A DNA stretch of 64,000 bases from Neoasaia chiangmaiensis (GTDB taxonomy: Bacteria > Pseudomonadota > Alphaproteobacteria > Acetobacterales > Acetobacteraceae): positions 1,922,001-1,986,000 of the forward strand of contig NZ_CP014691.1 of assembly GCF_002005465.1 (NCBI RefSeq), given 5' to 3'. A model generated the notes under the pieces. It saw only the letters and a program-made list of their open reading frames with translations, did no database searches and was not told the DNA's origin. Each line of letters starts with the position of its first letter. The first letter of the stretch is position 1. A program made the position numbers and the translations under genes. Below are positions 48,757 to 57,959 of the stretch, one piece after another.

Positions 48757-49259
48757 GCTTCGCCGGCGCAGTCCAGCATGGCGGCTTCAAGGGCTTCGGC
48801 GGGGGATTTGCCGCCCCAGAGCGTGAACTGGAAGGCAGGATAGAAGCGCTCGCATTCGGTGAGGGCGATATCGATCATGTCTTCCATGCTTTCGGATGCC
48901 AGGGAGGTTGCGCCACGCAGAAGGACGGCATGGCGGAAGACGGGCATGCCGGTGTCGAGATCGAGGCTGAAATGCCCGATCCAGAGGCGTTCGTTGGCCA
49001 GCGCAATGAGTTCGTAGAGCGCGCGGCGGCGGTTGACGGGTGATTTGAGGTCGAAGGTGCAGGTGAACTGCATGGCCGAGATTTCGCGCGACCACGAGAA
49101 GTAAAGGCCGTAATCGCACCATTTTCCCGGTGCCTCGGCGGCCATTTCGGAATCGTTGCGGCGATCGAAAGCCCATTCGTAGCCGTTGACGATCTGTTCC
49201 ATCAGATCGAGCGGATTGGCGTCCTGCGAGACGGGGGAGGAGAGGGAAACGGCGGGCAT
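48753..49259 (-). CDS. YbjN-domain protein
   Basis: This 168-residue soluble protein has the YbjN fold (NGYEWAFDRRNDSEMAAEA, YGLYFSWSREISAMQFTCTFDL, LYELIALANERLWIGHFSLDLDTGMPVFRHAVLL). Its shape is like type III secretion chaperones. Its cellular role is unknown, but it is regularly found just upstream of proC in alphaproteobacteria, as here with a four-base overlap. ATG 49259 is chosen for its AGGGAG ribosome site. Confidence 0.85.
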   Translation of the reverse strand: MPAVSLSSPVSQDANPLDLMEQIVNGYEWAFDRRNDSEMAAEAPGKWCDYGLYFSWSREISAMQFTCTFDLKSPVNRRRALYELIALANERLWIGHFSLDLDTGMPVFRHAVLLRGATSLASESMEDMIDIALTECERFYPAFQFTLWGGKSPAEALEAAMLDCAGEA

Positions 49260-49417
49260 GGACGAACTCCCTGAACCGTGCGGGCAACCCGGCATCCGAG
49301 GGCCGGGCTGGCGCTCCTGATGTCTGTCGTTCGCGCCGACGCGGAATGTCGGCGCAGGCTCACGTTAAGTAGCTCATTGCCGTTTCGCAAGTATCGACGC
49401 GGCAACGATGCCTTGGC

Positions 49418-49729
49418 TCAGCCCTGCGGGCCGTCGCCGTGATTGTCGTGGTGTCCGTGATTGCCTTTGCGGTGTTTCTCGAGCTCGTGAAGGCGTTCCT
49501 CGATGGTGGCGAGGCGTGCCTCGGCGTCTTCCTGGCCGGTCCGGGCGTGGGCGGCCATCTCGCGGACGATGTCGAGTTCCTCCCGTCGGACGAGATCGAG
49601 CGAGGCCAGCACCTCGTCGATCCGGCTACGGACCATGGACTGCACTTCCTCGCGCAGGCCATGAAGGGCGGAAAAGGCGCCACCCGCGACCCCGGCGAGG
49701 TCGTCGAAAAAGCGTGGCCGTTCTGGCAT
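49418..49729 (-). CDS. ubiK: UbiK-type accessory factor (BMFP/DUF526)
   Basis: This 103-residue protein begins PRFFDDLAGVAGGAFSALHGLREEVQSMVRSRIDEVLASLDLVRREELDIV and continues with a long coiled coil, ending in a His/Gly-rich tail. This matches the BMFP/UbiK family, which assists assembly of the aerobic ubiquinone-biosynthesis complex and binds lipid membranes in enterobacteria. ATG 49729 follows GGGAG; the longer upstream frame is not homologous. It belongs to the proC/YbjN side of the locus. Confidence 0.82.
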   Translation of the reverse strand: MPERPRFFDDLAGVAGGAFSALHGLREEVQSMVRSRIDEVLASLDLVRREELDIVREMAAHARTGQEDAEARLATIEERLHELEKHRKGNHGHHDNHGDGPQG

Positions 49730-49919
49730 GGCCGGTATCTCCCGTTCCGCGCGGCGGGGCGCGCCTTGTTCTGTTGCGATCGGTCCCGCGATCCGATCGC
49801 CAAGCTGCACCTCTTGGCCGCAGCATGCAACGCGACATATGCGGCGAAGATACGGCAAGCGTGATTTCCCCGTGGCCCTGTGGCTTGGAGGTTGCTTCGG
49901 GGCGTCTTATACAGTGTTC

Positions 49920-50900
49920 ATGATTATCGTCACCGGCGGTGCCGGATTTATCGGCTCATGCCTGCATGCGGCGCTCAAGGCGCGGGGGAAGCAGACGGTC
50001 GTCGTCGATCGGCTGCGCGATGGCGGCAAGTGGCGCAATCTGGCGCATCATGCGCCCGATCGTATCGTGACGCCGGAAGAACTGCCGGGCTTTCTGGACG
50101 CCGCCCCGGCTGTGGAGGCGGTTTTCCACCTGGGGGCGATCAGCGCGACGACGGCGCGCGACGGCGATCTTGTCTGGTCCACGAATGTCGTGCTTTCCGA
50201 AACCCTGATGAACTGGTGCGCGGCGCGGGCGGTTCCTTTCATCTATGCGTCCTCCGCCGCCACTTATGGCAGTGCCGATCGGCCGGAGCTGTTTTCCGAT
50301 GCGCCGGCGCGGCTGGAGACGTTGCGGCCGCTCAATCTCTACGGCTGGTCGAAGCATGTGTTCGACCGGCATCTGCTGGCGGCCCGGGACCGGGGCGAGG
50401 CGATGCCGCCGCAATGGGCGGGGCTGAAGTTCTTCAATGTCTATGGCCCGAACGAATACCACAAGGGCAGCATGATCTCGGTCGTGAAGGTGAAATACGA
50501 CGAGGTGATGCGCGGCGGCCCGGCGCGGCTGTTCCGGTCCGACCGTTCGGACATGGCCGATGGCGCGCAGGTGCGGGATTTCATCTGGGTCGGCGATGTG
50601 GTGGACGTGCTGCTGTGGTTTTACGACCATCCCGGCGTCAGCGGGCTCTACAATTGCGGCACCGGTGTTGCGCGCACCTATCTCGATCTGGCGCATGCGG
50701 TGTGCGATGCGGCTGGCAAACCGCGTGAGGTGGCATTCATCGACATGCCGGAGGCATTGCGCGGGCAGTATCAGTCCTATACCTGCGCCGATCTGACACG
50801 TCTTCGCGCGGCGGGATGCGATATTGCGTTCACATCGCTGGAAGACGGCATTGCACGCTATGTTCGCGACTATCTCGCGACGCCCGATCCCTACGTATAG
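49920..50900 (+). CDS. hldD: ADP-L-glycero-D-manno-heptose 6-epimerase
   Basis: This 326-residue extended SDR epimerase converts ADP-D-glycero- to ADP-L-glycero-manno-heptose, the donor for the LPS inner core. N-terminal IIVTGGAGFIGSCLHAAL binds NADP; catalytic features are ASSAATYG and the YGWSK active-site Tyr/Lys. FFNVYGPNEYHKGSMISVV and LFRSDRSDMADGAQVRDFIWVGDVV are HldD-specific. ATG 49920 gives the expected start although the ribosome site is weak. lgt follows after 9 bp. Confidence 0.92.
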   Translation: MIIVTGGAGFIGSCLHAALKARGKQTVVVDRLRDGGKWRNLAHHAPDRIVTPEELPGFLDAAPAVEAVFHLGAISATTARDGDLVWSTNVVLSETLMNWCAARAVPFIYASSAATYGSADRPELFSDAPARLETLRPLNLYGWSKHVFDRHLLAARDRGEAMPPQWAGLKFFNVYGPNEYHKGSMISVVKVKYDEVMRGGPARLFRSDRSDMADGAQVRDFIWVGDVVDVLLWFYDHPGVSGLYNCGTGVARTYLDLAHAVCDAAGKPREVAFIDMPEALRGQYQSYTCADLTRLRAAGCDIAFTSLEDGIARYVRDYLATPDPYV

Positions 50901-50909
50901 ACGGACCCC

Positions 50910-51734
50910 ATGACCGCTTTCCTGATGCCGTTCCCCCAGTTCGACCCGGTGGCGATCCATCTCGGGCCGGTTGGCATTCACTGGTATGCCCTGGCCTATA
51001 TCGTCTCGCTGGCGGCGGGGTGGATGATCGCGCGGCGCCTGTGCGCGCTGGCGCCGGTCGTGGCGACGCGCGAGCAGGTGGACGATTTTGCATCCTGGGC
51101 CGTTCTGGGCGTCGTTCTGGGCGGCCGGCTGGGGTACATCCTGTTCTACAAGCCGGGTTTCTATCTCACGCACCCGCTGGCCATTCTGCAGGTCTGGTAT
51201 GGCGGCATGTCGTTTCACGGCGGGGCACTGGGTGTGATTATCGCGCTGGCCTGGTTCTCCTGGAAGCAGAAGCTGAACTTTCTGGCGTTTTCGGACCGCA
51301 TCACCGCCATCGTGCCGCTGGGGCTGGGCATCGGGCGCTGCGCCAACTTCGTGAACGGCGAATTATGGGGGCGCCCGGCCTCGCCCGATCTGCCGTGGGC
51401 CATGGTTTTCCCCTATGGTGGGCCTCTGCCGCGTCATCCGTCCGAACTCTATGAGGCATTGGCCGAGGGGCTGGTATTGCTGACCGTCACGCTGCTGGCT
51501 GTCAGCCGTCCGTGGGTTCGGGTGCGGTTCGGTTTTTCCTCCGGGCTGTTCCTGTTCGGCTATGCCGTGGCGCGTTGCTTCTGCGAGATGTTCCGCGAGC
51601 CCGACAGTTTCATCGGTTTTCTGCCGTTCGGCGTGACGATGGGGCAGGTGCTGAGCGTGCCGATGGCGATCGCGGGCCTCGGCCTCATGGCCTACGGCAT
51701 GCGTCACCCGCGCGCGGTGGCCGCTCATGCGTGA
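50910..51734 (+). CDS. lgt: Prolipoprotein diacylglyceryl transferase
   Basis: This 274-residue inner-membrane enzyme transfers diacylglycerol from phosphatidylglycerol to the lipobox cysteine of prolipoproteins. Seven hydrophobic segments, the GGMSFHGGALG motif (conserved His), the IGRCANFVNGELWGRP signature and the late HPSELYEAL are all present. The lipoproteins encoded at 39.2 and 52.5 kb would be its substrates. It overlaps pgeF by eight bases. Confidence 0.95.
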   Translation: MTAFLMPFPQFDPVAIHLGPVGIHWYALAYIVSLAAGWMIARRLCALAPVVATREQVDDFASWAVLGVVLGGRLGYILFYKPGFYLTHPLAILQVWYGGMSFHGGALGVIIALAWFSWKQKLNFLAFSDRITAIVPLGLGIGRCANFVNGELWGRPASPDLPWAMVFPYGGPLPRHPSELYEALAEGLVLLTVTLLAVSRPWVRVRFGFSSGLFLFGYAVARCFCEMFREPDSFIGFLPFGVTMGQVLSVPMAIAGLGLMAYGMRHPRAVAAHA

Positions 51735-52515
51735 CATGCCGCGTGGCTGGGTGATTCCGACGGCCAATCTTGCAGATGTGCCGCATGGCTTTTTCACCCG
51801 TCGGGGCGGGGTGTCTCCGGCCCCGTTCGACAGCCTGAACTGCTCCCTGTCTTCCCGGGATCTGGCGGAGAACGTCGCGACCAACCGGACGCGCGTGGCG
51901 GCCTATCTCGGCGTGGCGGGCGAAGCGCTGCTGGGGCTGACGCAGGTGCATTCGAGCGATGTCGTGACGGTGCGGCGCGGTGCGGCGCTTTGGGCGACGG
52001 GGCGCGGGCTGCGTGCGGATGCGCTGGTGAGCGACGATCCGAACGTGGCGCTGGGCGTTATCACGGCGGATTGCGCGCCAGTGCTGTTTGCCGACGATGA
52101 CGGACATGTCGTGGGTGCGGCGCATGCCGGATGGCGTGGTGCGGCAGGCGGCATATTGGAAGCGACGGTCGAGGCCATGCGGGCGCTGGGCGCGCGCGAT
52201 ATCCGCGCGACGGTGGGGCCGTGCATCGCGTCGACGCGTTATGAGGTGGGACCGGATATGCGGGCGGCCGTTCTGGCCGTCGATGCGCAGGCGGCGCGCT
52301 GGTTTCTGCCGGCGGCGCGGCCGGGCCATTTCATGTTCGACCTGCCGGGTTATTGTCTGGCGCGACTGCGGCGCGCCGGTTTGCGCCGGATCGAGGCGCT
52401 GGGTCTCGACACCTTGCGCGACAGACGCCGATTTTTCAGCCATCGTCGCCGGACATTGGCTGGTGGCGGGGCGATCGGCCACCAGATTTCCGCCATTCGT
52501 GCGGCCTCCCGCTGA
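51727..52515 (+). CDS. pgeF: PgeF/YfiH-type multicopper-oxidase-domain protein
   Basis: This 262-residue protein of the PgeF (YfiH/laccase-domain) family is linked to peptidoglycan-editing and, in characterised homologues, purine nucleoside phosphorylase/adenosine deaminase activity. Motifs: HGFFTRRGGVSP near the start, LTQVHSSDVV, ADALVSDDPNVALGVITADCAPVL, GAAHAGWRGAAGGIL and GPCIASTRYEVGPDM, providing the conserved His and Cys ligands. Directly downstream of lgt, as in many alphaproteobacteria. Confidence 0.88.
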   Translation: MRDMPRGWVIPTANLADVPHGFFTRRGGVSPAPFDSLNCSLSSRDLAENVATNRTRVAAYLGVAGEALLGLTQVHSSDVVTVRRGAALWATGRGLRADALVSDDPNVALGVITADCAPVLFADDDGHVVGAAHAGWRGAAGGILEATVEAMRALGARDIRATVGPCIASTRYEVGPDMRAAVLAVDAQAARWFLPAARPGHFMFDLPGYCLARLRRAGLRRIEALGLDTLRDRRRFFSHRRRTLAGGGAIGHQISAIRAASR

Positions 52516-52532
52516 TCTGATCGAGTTTGCCG

Positions 52533-53462
52533 ATGGTTCGTCGTTTCCTTGCGCTTTCGTTGCTGTCCGCATCGTCCCTGATACTGACGGGTTGTCTGGA
52601 TATGCCGCATCCCTTTGCCGATCCGGGGCGGGAGGCCGCGCGTCTGGCGCTCAACACGCCGCCGCCGCGTCTGGCGATTCCGACGCCGTCCGAATCCCTG
52701 CTGGATGATGGCGCCGCGCAATTATGGGCACGGGATATGGCGCAGGCGATGCTCGATCAGTCCGTTCCCGCGACGGCGCAGGCGGTCAAGCCGGGTGACT
52801 GGTGGCTGAAGATGACGGCGACGCTCGCGGGCGGGTCGGTCGTGCCGCATTACACCGTCATGACGCCGAAAGGAGAGGCGCGCGGACAGGAAAATGGCGC
52901 GCCGGTTTCGGCGGCCGTATGGTCGAAGGGCGACCCGGCGGCGCTGGCGCAGATGGCCCAGCTTGAAGGGCCACGTGTCGCGGCGGTGTTGACCGGCATT
53001 CAGGCGGACATGATGCAGCATGATCCGCAAAGCCTGAAGCGCCGTCCGGCGCGCGTGTATTTCTCCGGCGTGACCGGCGCGCCGGGGGATGGCAATGTCA
53101 GCCTCGCGCAGGCGTTCGTCACGTCCTTTCCCGATGCGATGGACCAGTTGCAGCAGGGCGCGAAGGGCGCGGACTATACGGTTCGGGGTGTCGTGCGCCT
53201 GAGTGACGGTCCTGTCGGCATGACGGGGCATCCGCAGCAGCATATCGAGATCGTCTGGCATACGGTGGCGGCTGACGGGAAGGAGGCCGGGGCGGCGACG
53301 CAGTTGCACGAGATCGATGCCCATTCCCTCGATGGGGCTTGGGGAGATGTCGCGGCCGCCGCGGCGGAGGAGGCCGCGGGCGGGGTGCGCCAGATCATTT
53401 CGAATTATTCCGGTCGCGATCACAAGCCACTGCCGCCGCCCGGCCAGGCGCGTCCGTCATAG
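52533..53462 (+). CDS. Lipoprotein of unknown function
   Basis: About 309 residues with a clear lipoprotein signal (LILTGC, Cys about 21), so it is anchored in a membrane facing the periplasm. The mature part is Ala/Pro-rich, with WWLKMTATLAGGSVVPHYTVMTPKGEARG and a later VYFSGVTGAPGDGNVSLAQAF. No catalytic motif recognised. It begins 17 bp after pgeF and ends 6 bases inside the convergent cardiolipin synthase gene. Confidence 0.75.
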   Translation: MVRRFLALSLLSASSLILTGCLDMPHPFADPGREAARLALNTPPPRLAIPTPSESLLDDGAAQLWARDMAQAMLDQSVPATAQAVKPGDWWLKMTATLAGGSVVPHYTVMTPKGEARGQENGAPVSAAVWSKGDPAALAQMAQLEGPRVAAVLTGIQADMMQHDPQSLKRRPARVYFSGVTGAPGDGNVSLAQAFVTSFPDAMDQLQQGAKGADYTVRGVVRLSDGPVGMTGHPQQHIEIVWHTVAADGKEAGAATQLHEIDAHSLDGAWGDVAAAAAEEAAGGVRQIISNYSGRDHKPLPPPGQARPS

Positions 53463-54902
53463 AACGGGGCCGATCGTCGCCAGCACGTTGTTCCAGAGCA
53501 CGCGCCAGGTGGGCCAGGCCTTGACCATGTCGATGGTGATCTCCTGGCTGGCGTCCAGATAATGTTGCTGCCGTTCACGGACCTGTATCGTGAAGGCGGG
53601 ATCGAAAAGCAGGATGTTGTTCTCGAAATTCAGGTCGAAGCTGCGTCGATCCATGTTGGCCGAGCCGATCAGCGTCGTTGTGCCGTCGACGGTCAGGGAT
53701 TTGGTGTGCAGCAGGCCATGCGGATATTCGAGAATCCGCACGCCGGCTTGCAGGAGTTCGAGGTAGTAGCTGCGGCTGGCGCCGGCAACGATCCATGAAT
53801 CGTTGCGTTGCGGCATGATCAGCGTCGTGCGCACGCCGCGATGGGCGCTGGCGCGCAGGGCGGTCTGGATGGCTTCGTCCGGCACGTAATACGGGGTGGT
53901 AATCATCAGTTCGTCGGTCGCCGAATCCATGAGGGCGATGAACATCTCCGGCATGGCTTCGTAGCGCGTGGCGGCCCCGGAGGCGACGACCTGCGCCACG
54001 AAGCCGGGTTCCTGCGGCACGGTTGCCGAGGCGAGCAGAGGGGTGAGGTCCTCGCTCGTCTGGGACATCCAGTCGGTGGCGAACAGATGCTGGTTTTGCA
54101 GCGCGACCGGGCCTTCGAAGCGCGCGACCAGATCGACCCAGGGGGCATATCTGGCTTTGACGCGGAATTCGGGATCGGCGCAGTTCTGGCTGCCGCAATA
54201 GGTCACGCGGTTGTCGATGACGACGACCTTGCGATGGTTGCGCATGTCGAATCGCCCGTGCAGCGGGCGCAGCAGGATGCTGCCGATGGGCAGGGCGCGC
54301 ACGAGTTGCACGCCATCCTGTGCCATGTCGCGCCAGGCGCGGTGATGGATGAGTTTGCGCGAGCCGAGATCGTCCGCCATGACGCGGCATGTGACCCCGC
54401 GTCGCGCCGCGCGCCGCAGGGCTTCGACCATCTTCATGCCGTTATGGTCGGTCAGCCAGATATAGAAGCAGATATGGACATGTTGCCGGGCGCGATCGAT
54501 ATCGGCGACCATCGCATCGATGGCGGCATTGGAATCGGCCATCAGGGCGGCGCTGTTGCCGCCCATGGGTGGATAGCCGTTGATGGACTGGCCCATGCGG
54601 AAAAGCGGCACGGCGCGCGGTGGCAGGCGATAGGCGTCTTCAACGTCCAGCAATGTCTCGCTCGTCTTGCCGGGAATGGGGACCTGGCGCATCGCGGCGT
54701 GGATGCGTGTGACCAGCGCACGGCCGGGATTCGTCTCGCCGAGCAGGAGATAGGCCAGTATGCCCACGATCGGCAGGGCGCCGATGATGGCGACCCATGC
54801 AATGCGTGACGTGGGTTGGCGATGAGGCCGCAGAAGGGCGCGAATGATGAAGATCACCTGCAGCGTGAAGACGCTTGCCGGGCCGAGCCAGTGCCAGTTC
54901 AT
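53457..54902 (-). CDS. cls: Cardiolipin synthase (phospholipase D family)
   Basis: This 481-residue membrane enzyme joins two phosphatidylglycerols into cardiolipin. Two N-terminal helices (SVFTLQVIFIIRALL and IAWVAIIGALPIVGILAYLLLG) anchor it. Two PLD catalytic motifs are visible: MRNHRKVVVID at about 220 with SQNCAD after it, and LLHTKSLTVDGTTTLIGSANMDRRSFDLNFE at about 398. Both HxK pairs are intact, so it should be active. The convergent lipoprotein gene shares its last six bases. Confidence 0.93.
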   Translation of the reverse strand: MNWHWLGPASVFTLQVIFIIRALLRPHRQPTSRIAWVAIIGALPIVGILAYLLLGETNPGRALVTRIHAAMRQVPIPGKTSETLLDVEDAYRLPPRAVPLFRMGQSINGYPPMGGNSAALMADSNAAIDAMVADIDRARQHVHICFYIWLTDHNGMKMVEALRRAARRGVTCRVMADDLGSRKLIHHRAWRDMAQDGVQLVRALPIGSILLRPLHGRFDMRNHRKVVVIDNRVTYCGSQNCADPEFRVKARYAPWVDLVARFEGPVALQNQHLFATDWMSQTSEDLTPLLASATVPQEPGFVAQVVASGAATRYEAMPEMFIALMDSATDELMITTPYYVPDEAIQTALRASAHRGVRTTLIMPQRNDSWIVAGASRSYYLELLQAGVRILEYPHGLLHTKSLTVDGTTTLIGSANMDRRSFDLNFENNILLFDPAFTIQVRERQQHYLDASQEITIDMVKAWPTWRVLWNNVLATIGPVL

Positions 54903-55072
54903 GCGGTATGTTGCTTCCTCGATGGCGTGTGGAAGGGAGACGGGGCTTGGACAGGAAAATTCATTGCGCGTACGGCGGATGACAATCTTGCGTCACATTG
55001 CTAGAACGCCATCGCGTAAGTCCATAGCCCGCAGTTCCAGGGCATCGACGCATCCGACCGGAGCCGTTTCGC

Positions 55073-56005
55073 ATGAAGATCGTTGCCTGCAACAGCAATC
55101 TCCCGCTGGCGCGCGCCGTCGCGCAGGAGCTTCGCCTGCCATTGTGCAAGGTTTCCGTCCGGCGGTTCGCGGATGCGGAAGTGTTCGTCGAAATTCAGGA
55201 GAACGTGCGCGGCGAGGATGTTTTCGTCATCCAGAGCACCTGTTCGCCGACGAATGACAACCTGATGGAGCTGCTCATCATGCTGGACGCGCTGCGGCGC
55301 GGTTCGGCGCGCCGGGTGACGGCGGTGATGCCGTATTTCGGCTATGCGCGGCAGGATCGCAAATCGGGACCGCGCACGCCGATCAGCGCCAAGCTGGTGG
55401 CCAATCTGCTTGTGGAGGCGGGCGCCAACCGCATTCTGACCATGGACCTGCATGCGATGCAGATTCAGGGTTTTTTCGACATCCCGGTGGATAACCTCTA
55501 TGCCGCGCCGCTTTTCAAGCGCGATATCCATGCGCGTCATGACGGAGAGAACCTGATGATCGTGTCGCCCGATGTCGGTGGCGTGGTGCGGGCACGACAG
55601 CTGGCGCAACGCCTGAACACCGATCTGGCGATCATCGACAAGCGCCGCGAGCGGGCGGGTGTTTCCGAGGTGATGAACGTGATCGGCGATGTGTCCGGGC
55701 GTTATTGCATTCTGGTGGACGATATCGTCGACAGTGGCGGATCGCTGTGCAATGCGGCGGAAGCGCTGATGAAACATGGTGCGGCGGGGGTCGAGGCCTA
55801 CGTGACACACGGTGTGTTGACCGGCAGCGCCATTGAACGGATCGGTGGTTCGCCCTTGAAGATGCTGACATTGACCGACAGTATTCCGGCAACCGAGGCG
55901 CTGGAGAACACGCCCAACATCCGCCAGATCACCACGGCCAATCTCCTGGCGCGCGCGATGAGCGCCGTCGCTGACGAAAGCTCCGTTTCGTCGCTGTTCG
56001 ATTGA
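55073..56005 (+). CDS. prs: Ribose-phosphate pyrophosphokinase
   Basis: This 310-residue PRPP synthetase uses ATP and ribose 5-phosphate and feeds purine, pyrimidine, His and Trp synthesis. Typical segments are [33 protein letters not shown], the flexible loop [38 protein letters not shown] (metal and ATP), [12 protein letters not shown], and the PRPP loop [14 protein letters not shown]. All expected catalytic residues are visible. Ribokinase at 18.2 kb can supply its substrate. rplY and pth lie downstream after a phosphatase gene. Confidence 0.95.
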   Translation: MKIVACNSNLPLARAVAQELRLPLCKVSVRRFADAEVFVEIQENVRGEDVFVIQSTCSPTNDNLMELLIMLDALRRGSARRVTAVMPYFGYARQDRKSGPRTPISAKLVANLLVEAGANRILTMDLHAMQIQGFFDIPVDNLYAAPLFKRDIHARHDGENLMIVSPDVGGVVRARQLAQRLNTDLAIIDKRRERAGVSEVMNVIGDVSGRYCILVDDIVDSGGSLCNAAEALMKHGAAGVEAYVTHGVLTGSAIERIGGSPLKMLTLTDSIPATEALENTPNIRQITTANLLARAMSAVADESSVSSLFD

Positions 56006-56016
56006 GGAATTCGCGC

Positions 56017-56604
56017 ATGCTGCTGTCCCGCCCCTACTGGTATCTTCGTCACGGCGAGACGGACTGGAACGCGCAGGGGCTCTCTCAGGGGCGAACGGAT
56101 ATTCCACTGAATGCAACTGGCGAGGCGCAGGCGATCAAGGCCGGCGAACGCCTTGCCGCGCATTGGCGCGATGGCGCCTCGCCGATCACGCGGATCGTTG
56201 CCTCGCCGCTCAGCCGTGCATTGCGCACGGCCGAGGCGGCGCGCGATGCGATTGCGACGTCGAGCGGCGTGGAGCTGCCGCTGACGACCGATCCGCAGCT
56301 TGAGGAGGTCTGCTTCGGGGAGAAGGAAGGCCATCCGATGGGGGATTGGTACGATCCCTGGATCGAAGGCAGGTTCCTCCCGCAGGGATGCGAACCTTTC
56401 GCCGAACTGACGGCGCGGGCCGCCGGTGCGGTCAATCGGGCGCTGGAAGGTGAGGGCATGCCGCTGATCGTGGCGCATGGCGCGCTTTTCCGGGCGTTGC
56501 GGGCGGCGATGGGTTTGCCGATCAACGTGCGCCTGGCCAACGCTGTCCCGCTTTACATCACGCCGGGGGCGGAAGGCTGGAACATCAAGGCTTTTTCCGA
56601 GTGA
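56017..56604 (+). CDS. Histidine phosphatase family protein
   Basis: This 195-residue phosphoglycerate-mutase-like enzyme has YLRHGETDWNAQGLSQGRTD, where the RHG histidine is phosphorylated. SPLSRALRTAE, LEEVCFGEKEGH and the second histidine loop IVAHGALFRAL complete the site. The substrate is unknown, and phosphatases of this size are often broad. ATG 56017 follows GAGGA and lies 11 bp after prs, so it is probably co-transcribed. Confidence 0.88.
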   Translation: MLLSRPYWYLRHGETDWNAQGLSQGRTDIPLNATGEAQAIKAGERLAAHWRDGASPITRIVASPLSRALRTAEAARDAIATSSGVELPLTTDPQLEEVCFGEKEGHPMGDWYDPWIEGRFLPQGCEPFAELTARAAGAVNRALEGEGMPLIVAHGALFRALRAAMGLPINVRLANAVPLYITPGAEGWNIKAFSE

Positions 56605-56705
56605 ATCGTGCCGATTCGGTTGCGGGCGGCGGGGTTTTCCGCTAAGGCCGCCCCTCGCGTCGGCACCCCTGGAGGCTGGCGCGCAACCGATAAGGAAATT
56701 TTCAA

Positions 56706-57359
56706 GTGGCTACGAATCTGACGACTCTCGAAGTCTCTTCGCGCGCGAAGGCTGGTAAGGGGGCAGCGCGCGCAACGAGACGTGCCGGTCTGGTGCCCGG
56801 CGTGATCTACGGTGCCAAGCAGGAGCCGACGCTGATCCAGATCGATCCGCGCGTGATCCTCAAGGAGATGGTGCGTGGCGGCTGGCGTTCGCGCCTGTAT
56901 GAACTGCCCGTCGACGGCACGCCGGTGCGTGCGCTGATGCGCGAAGTTCAACTGCATCCGGTGACCGATGCGCCGATCCATATCGACTTCCAGCGTCTGG
57001 CGCCGGGCGAGAAGGTTCACGTCACGGTTTCCATCCATGTGACCGGCGAAGAGTCCGCACCGGGCATCAAGCGTGGTGGCGTGCTGAACCTGATCCGTCA
57101 TACGGTTGAGGTTCTGGCGGATGTGGACAACATTCCGGCCAGCTTCAATGTGGATCTGAGCAAGCTCGACATCCATGACAACGTGCGCTGGGACGATCTG
57201 GAAGGCACGGAGCATGTTACGCCGCTGTTGCAGATCCCGAACTTCGTGATCGCGACCATCGCGCCGCCGACGGTCGATGCCGAGATGGAAGCCGAAGCGG
57301 CCGCCAAGGCTGCGGCGGAAGCGGAAGCCGCCGCCAAGCCGGGTGCGAAGAAGAAGTAA
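56706..57359 (+). CDS. rplY: Ribosomal protein bL25 (Ctc form)
   Basis: This 217-residue long-form bL25 (general stress protein Ctc) binds 5S rRNA. The L25 domain begins [31 protein letters not shown]. The TL5/Ctc C-terminal beta domain has [37 protein letters not shown]. The tail is alanine-rich and lysine-rich ([12 protein letters not shown]). It starts at GTG 56706 with AAGGA eight bases before. pth follows after 12 bp, the usual pairing. Confidence 0.95.
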   Translation: MATNLTTLEVSSRAKAGKGAARATRRAGLVPGVIYGAKQEPTLIQIDPRVILKEMVRGGWRSRLYELPVDGTPVRALMREVQLHPVTDAPIHIDFQRLAPGEKVHVTVSIHVTGEESAPGIKRGGVLNLIRHTVEVLADVDNIPASFNVDLSKLDIHDNVRWDDLEGTEHVTPLLQIPNFVIATIAPPTVDAEMEAEAAAKAAAEAEAAAKPGAKKK

Positions 57360-57371
57360 GACCGAACGTTC

Positions 57372-57959
57372 ATGGCGGGGATGTTGCTTTGGACCGGGCT
57401 CGGCAATCCGGAGCCCGGAATGCGGCGTCACCGCCATAACATCGGCTTCATGGCGGTCGACCGGATCGCCGAGCGCCATGGGTTCGGCCCGTGGCGCAAT
57501 CGTTTCCGCGGCGAAACCGCGGACGGCGTCATTGCCGGACAGAAGATCGTTCTGCTGAAGCCGATGACGTATATGAATGCGTCCGGCGACAGCGTGCAGC
57601 AGACGGCACGCTTCTACAAATTGCCGGTGGCCGACATCACCGCCTTTCATGACGAACTGGACCTTGCGTTCTGCAAGGTGCGGGTGAAGCGCGGCGGTGG
57701 CGCGGCGGGACATAATGGCTTGCGGTCGATGGACCGGACGCTGAACGATCAGAATTATCAACGCGTGCGTCTGGGCATCGGGCATCCGGGCCACAAGGAC
57801 CGCGTGACCGGCCATGTGCTGGGCGATTTCGCGAAAGCGGAACAAAACGAACTCGAAGCACTTCTGGATGCGGTGGCCGATGCGGCGCCGTTGCTTGCCA
57901 AAGGCGAGCCGGAAGCGTTCATGACCAGAATTGCCATGCTGTGTGGGGAGAAGCGCTGA
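57372..57959 (+). CDS. pth: Peptidyl-tRNA hydrolase
   Basis: This 195-residue enzyme recycles peptidyl-tRNA released from stalled ribosomes. The N-terminus WTGLGNPEPGMRRHRHNIGFMAVD carries the conserved Asn and the catalytic His. KPMTYMNASGDSVQ, FHDELDL with the conserved Asp, and RGGGAAGHNGLRSMDR follow. The stop overlaps the ychF start by one base (TGATG). Family size and all motifs are normal. Confidence 0.95.
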   Translation: MAGMLLWTGLGNPEPGMRRHRHNIGFMAVDRIAERHGFGPWRNRFRGETADGVIAGQKIVLLKPMTYMNASGDSVQQTARFYKLPVADITAFHDELDLAFCKVRVKRGGGAAGHNGLRSMDRTLNDQNYQRVRLGIGHPGHKDRVTGHVLGDFAKAEQNELEALLDAVADAAPLLAKGEPEAFMTRIAMLCGEKR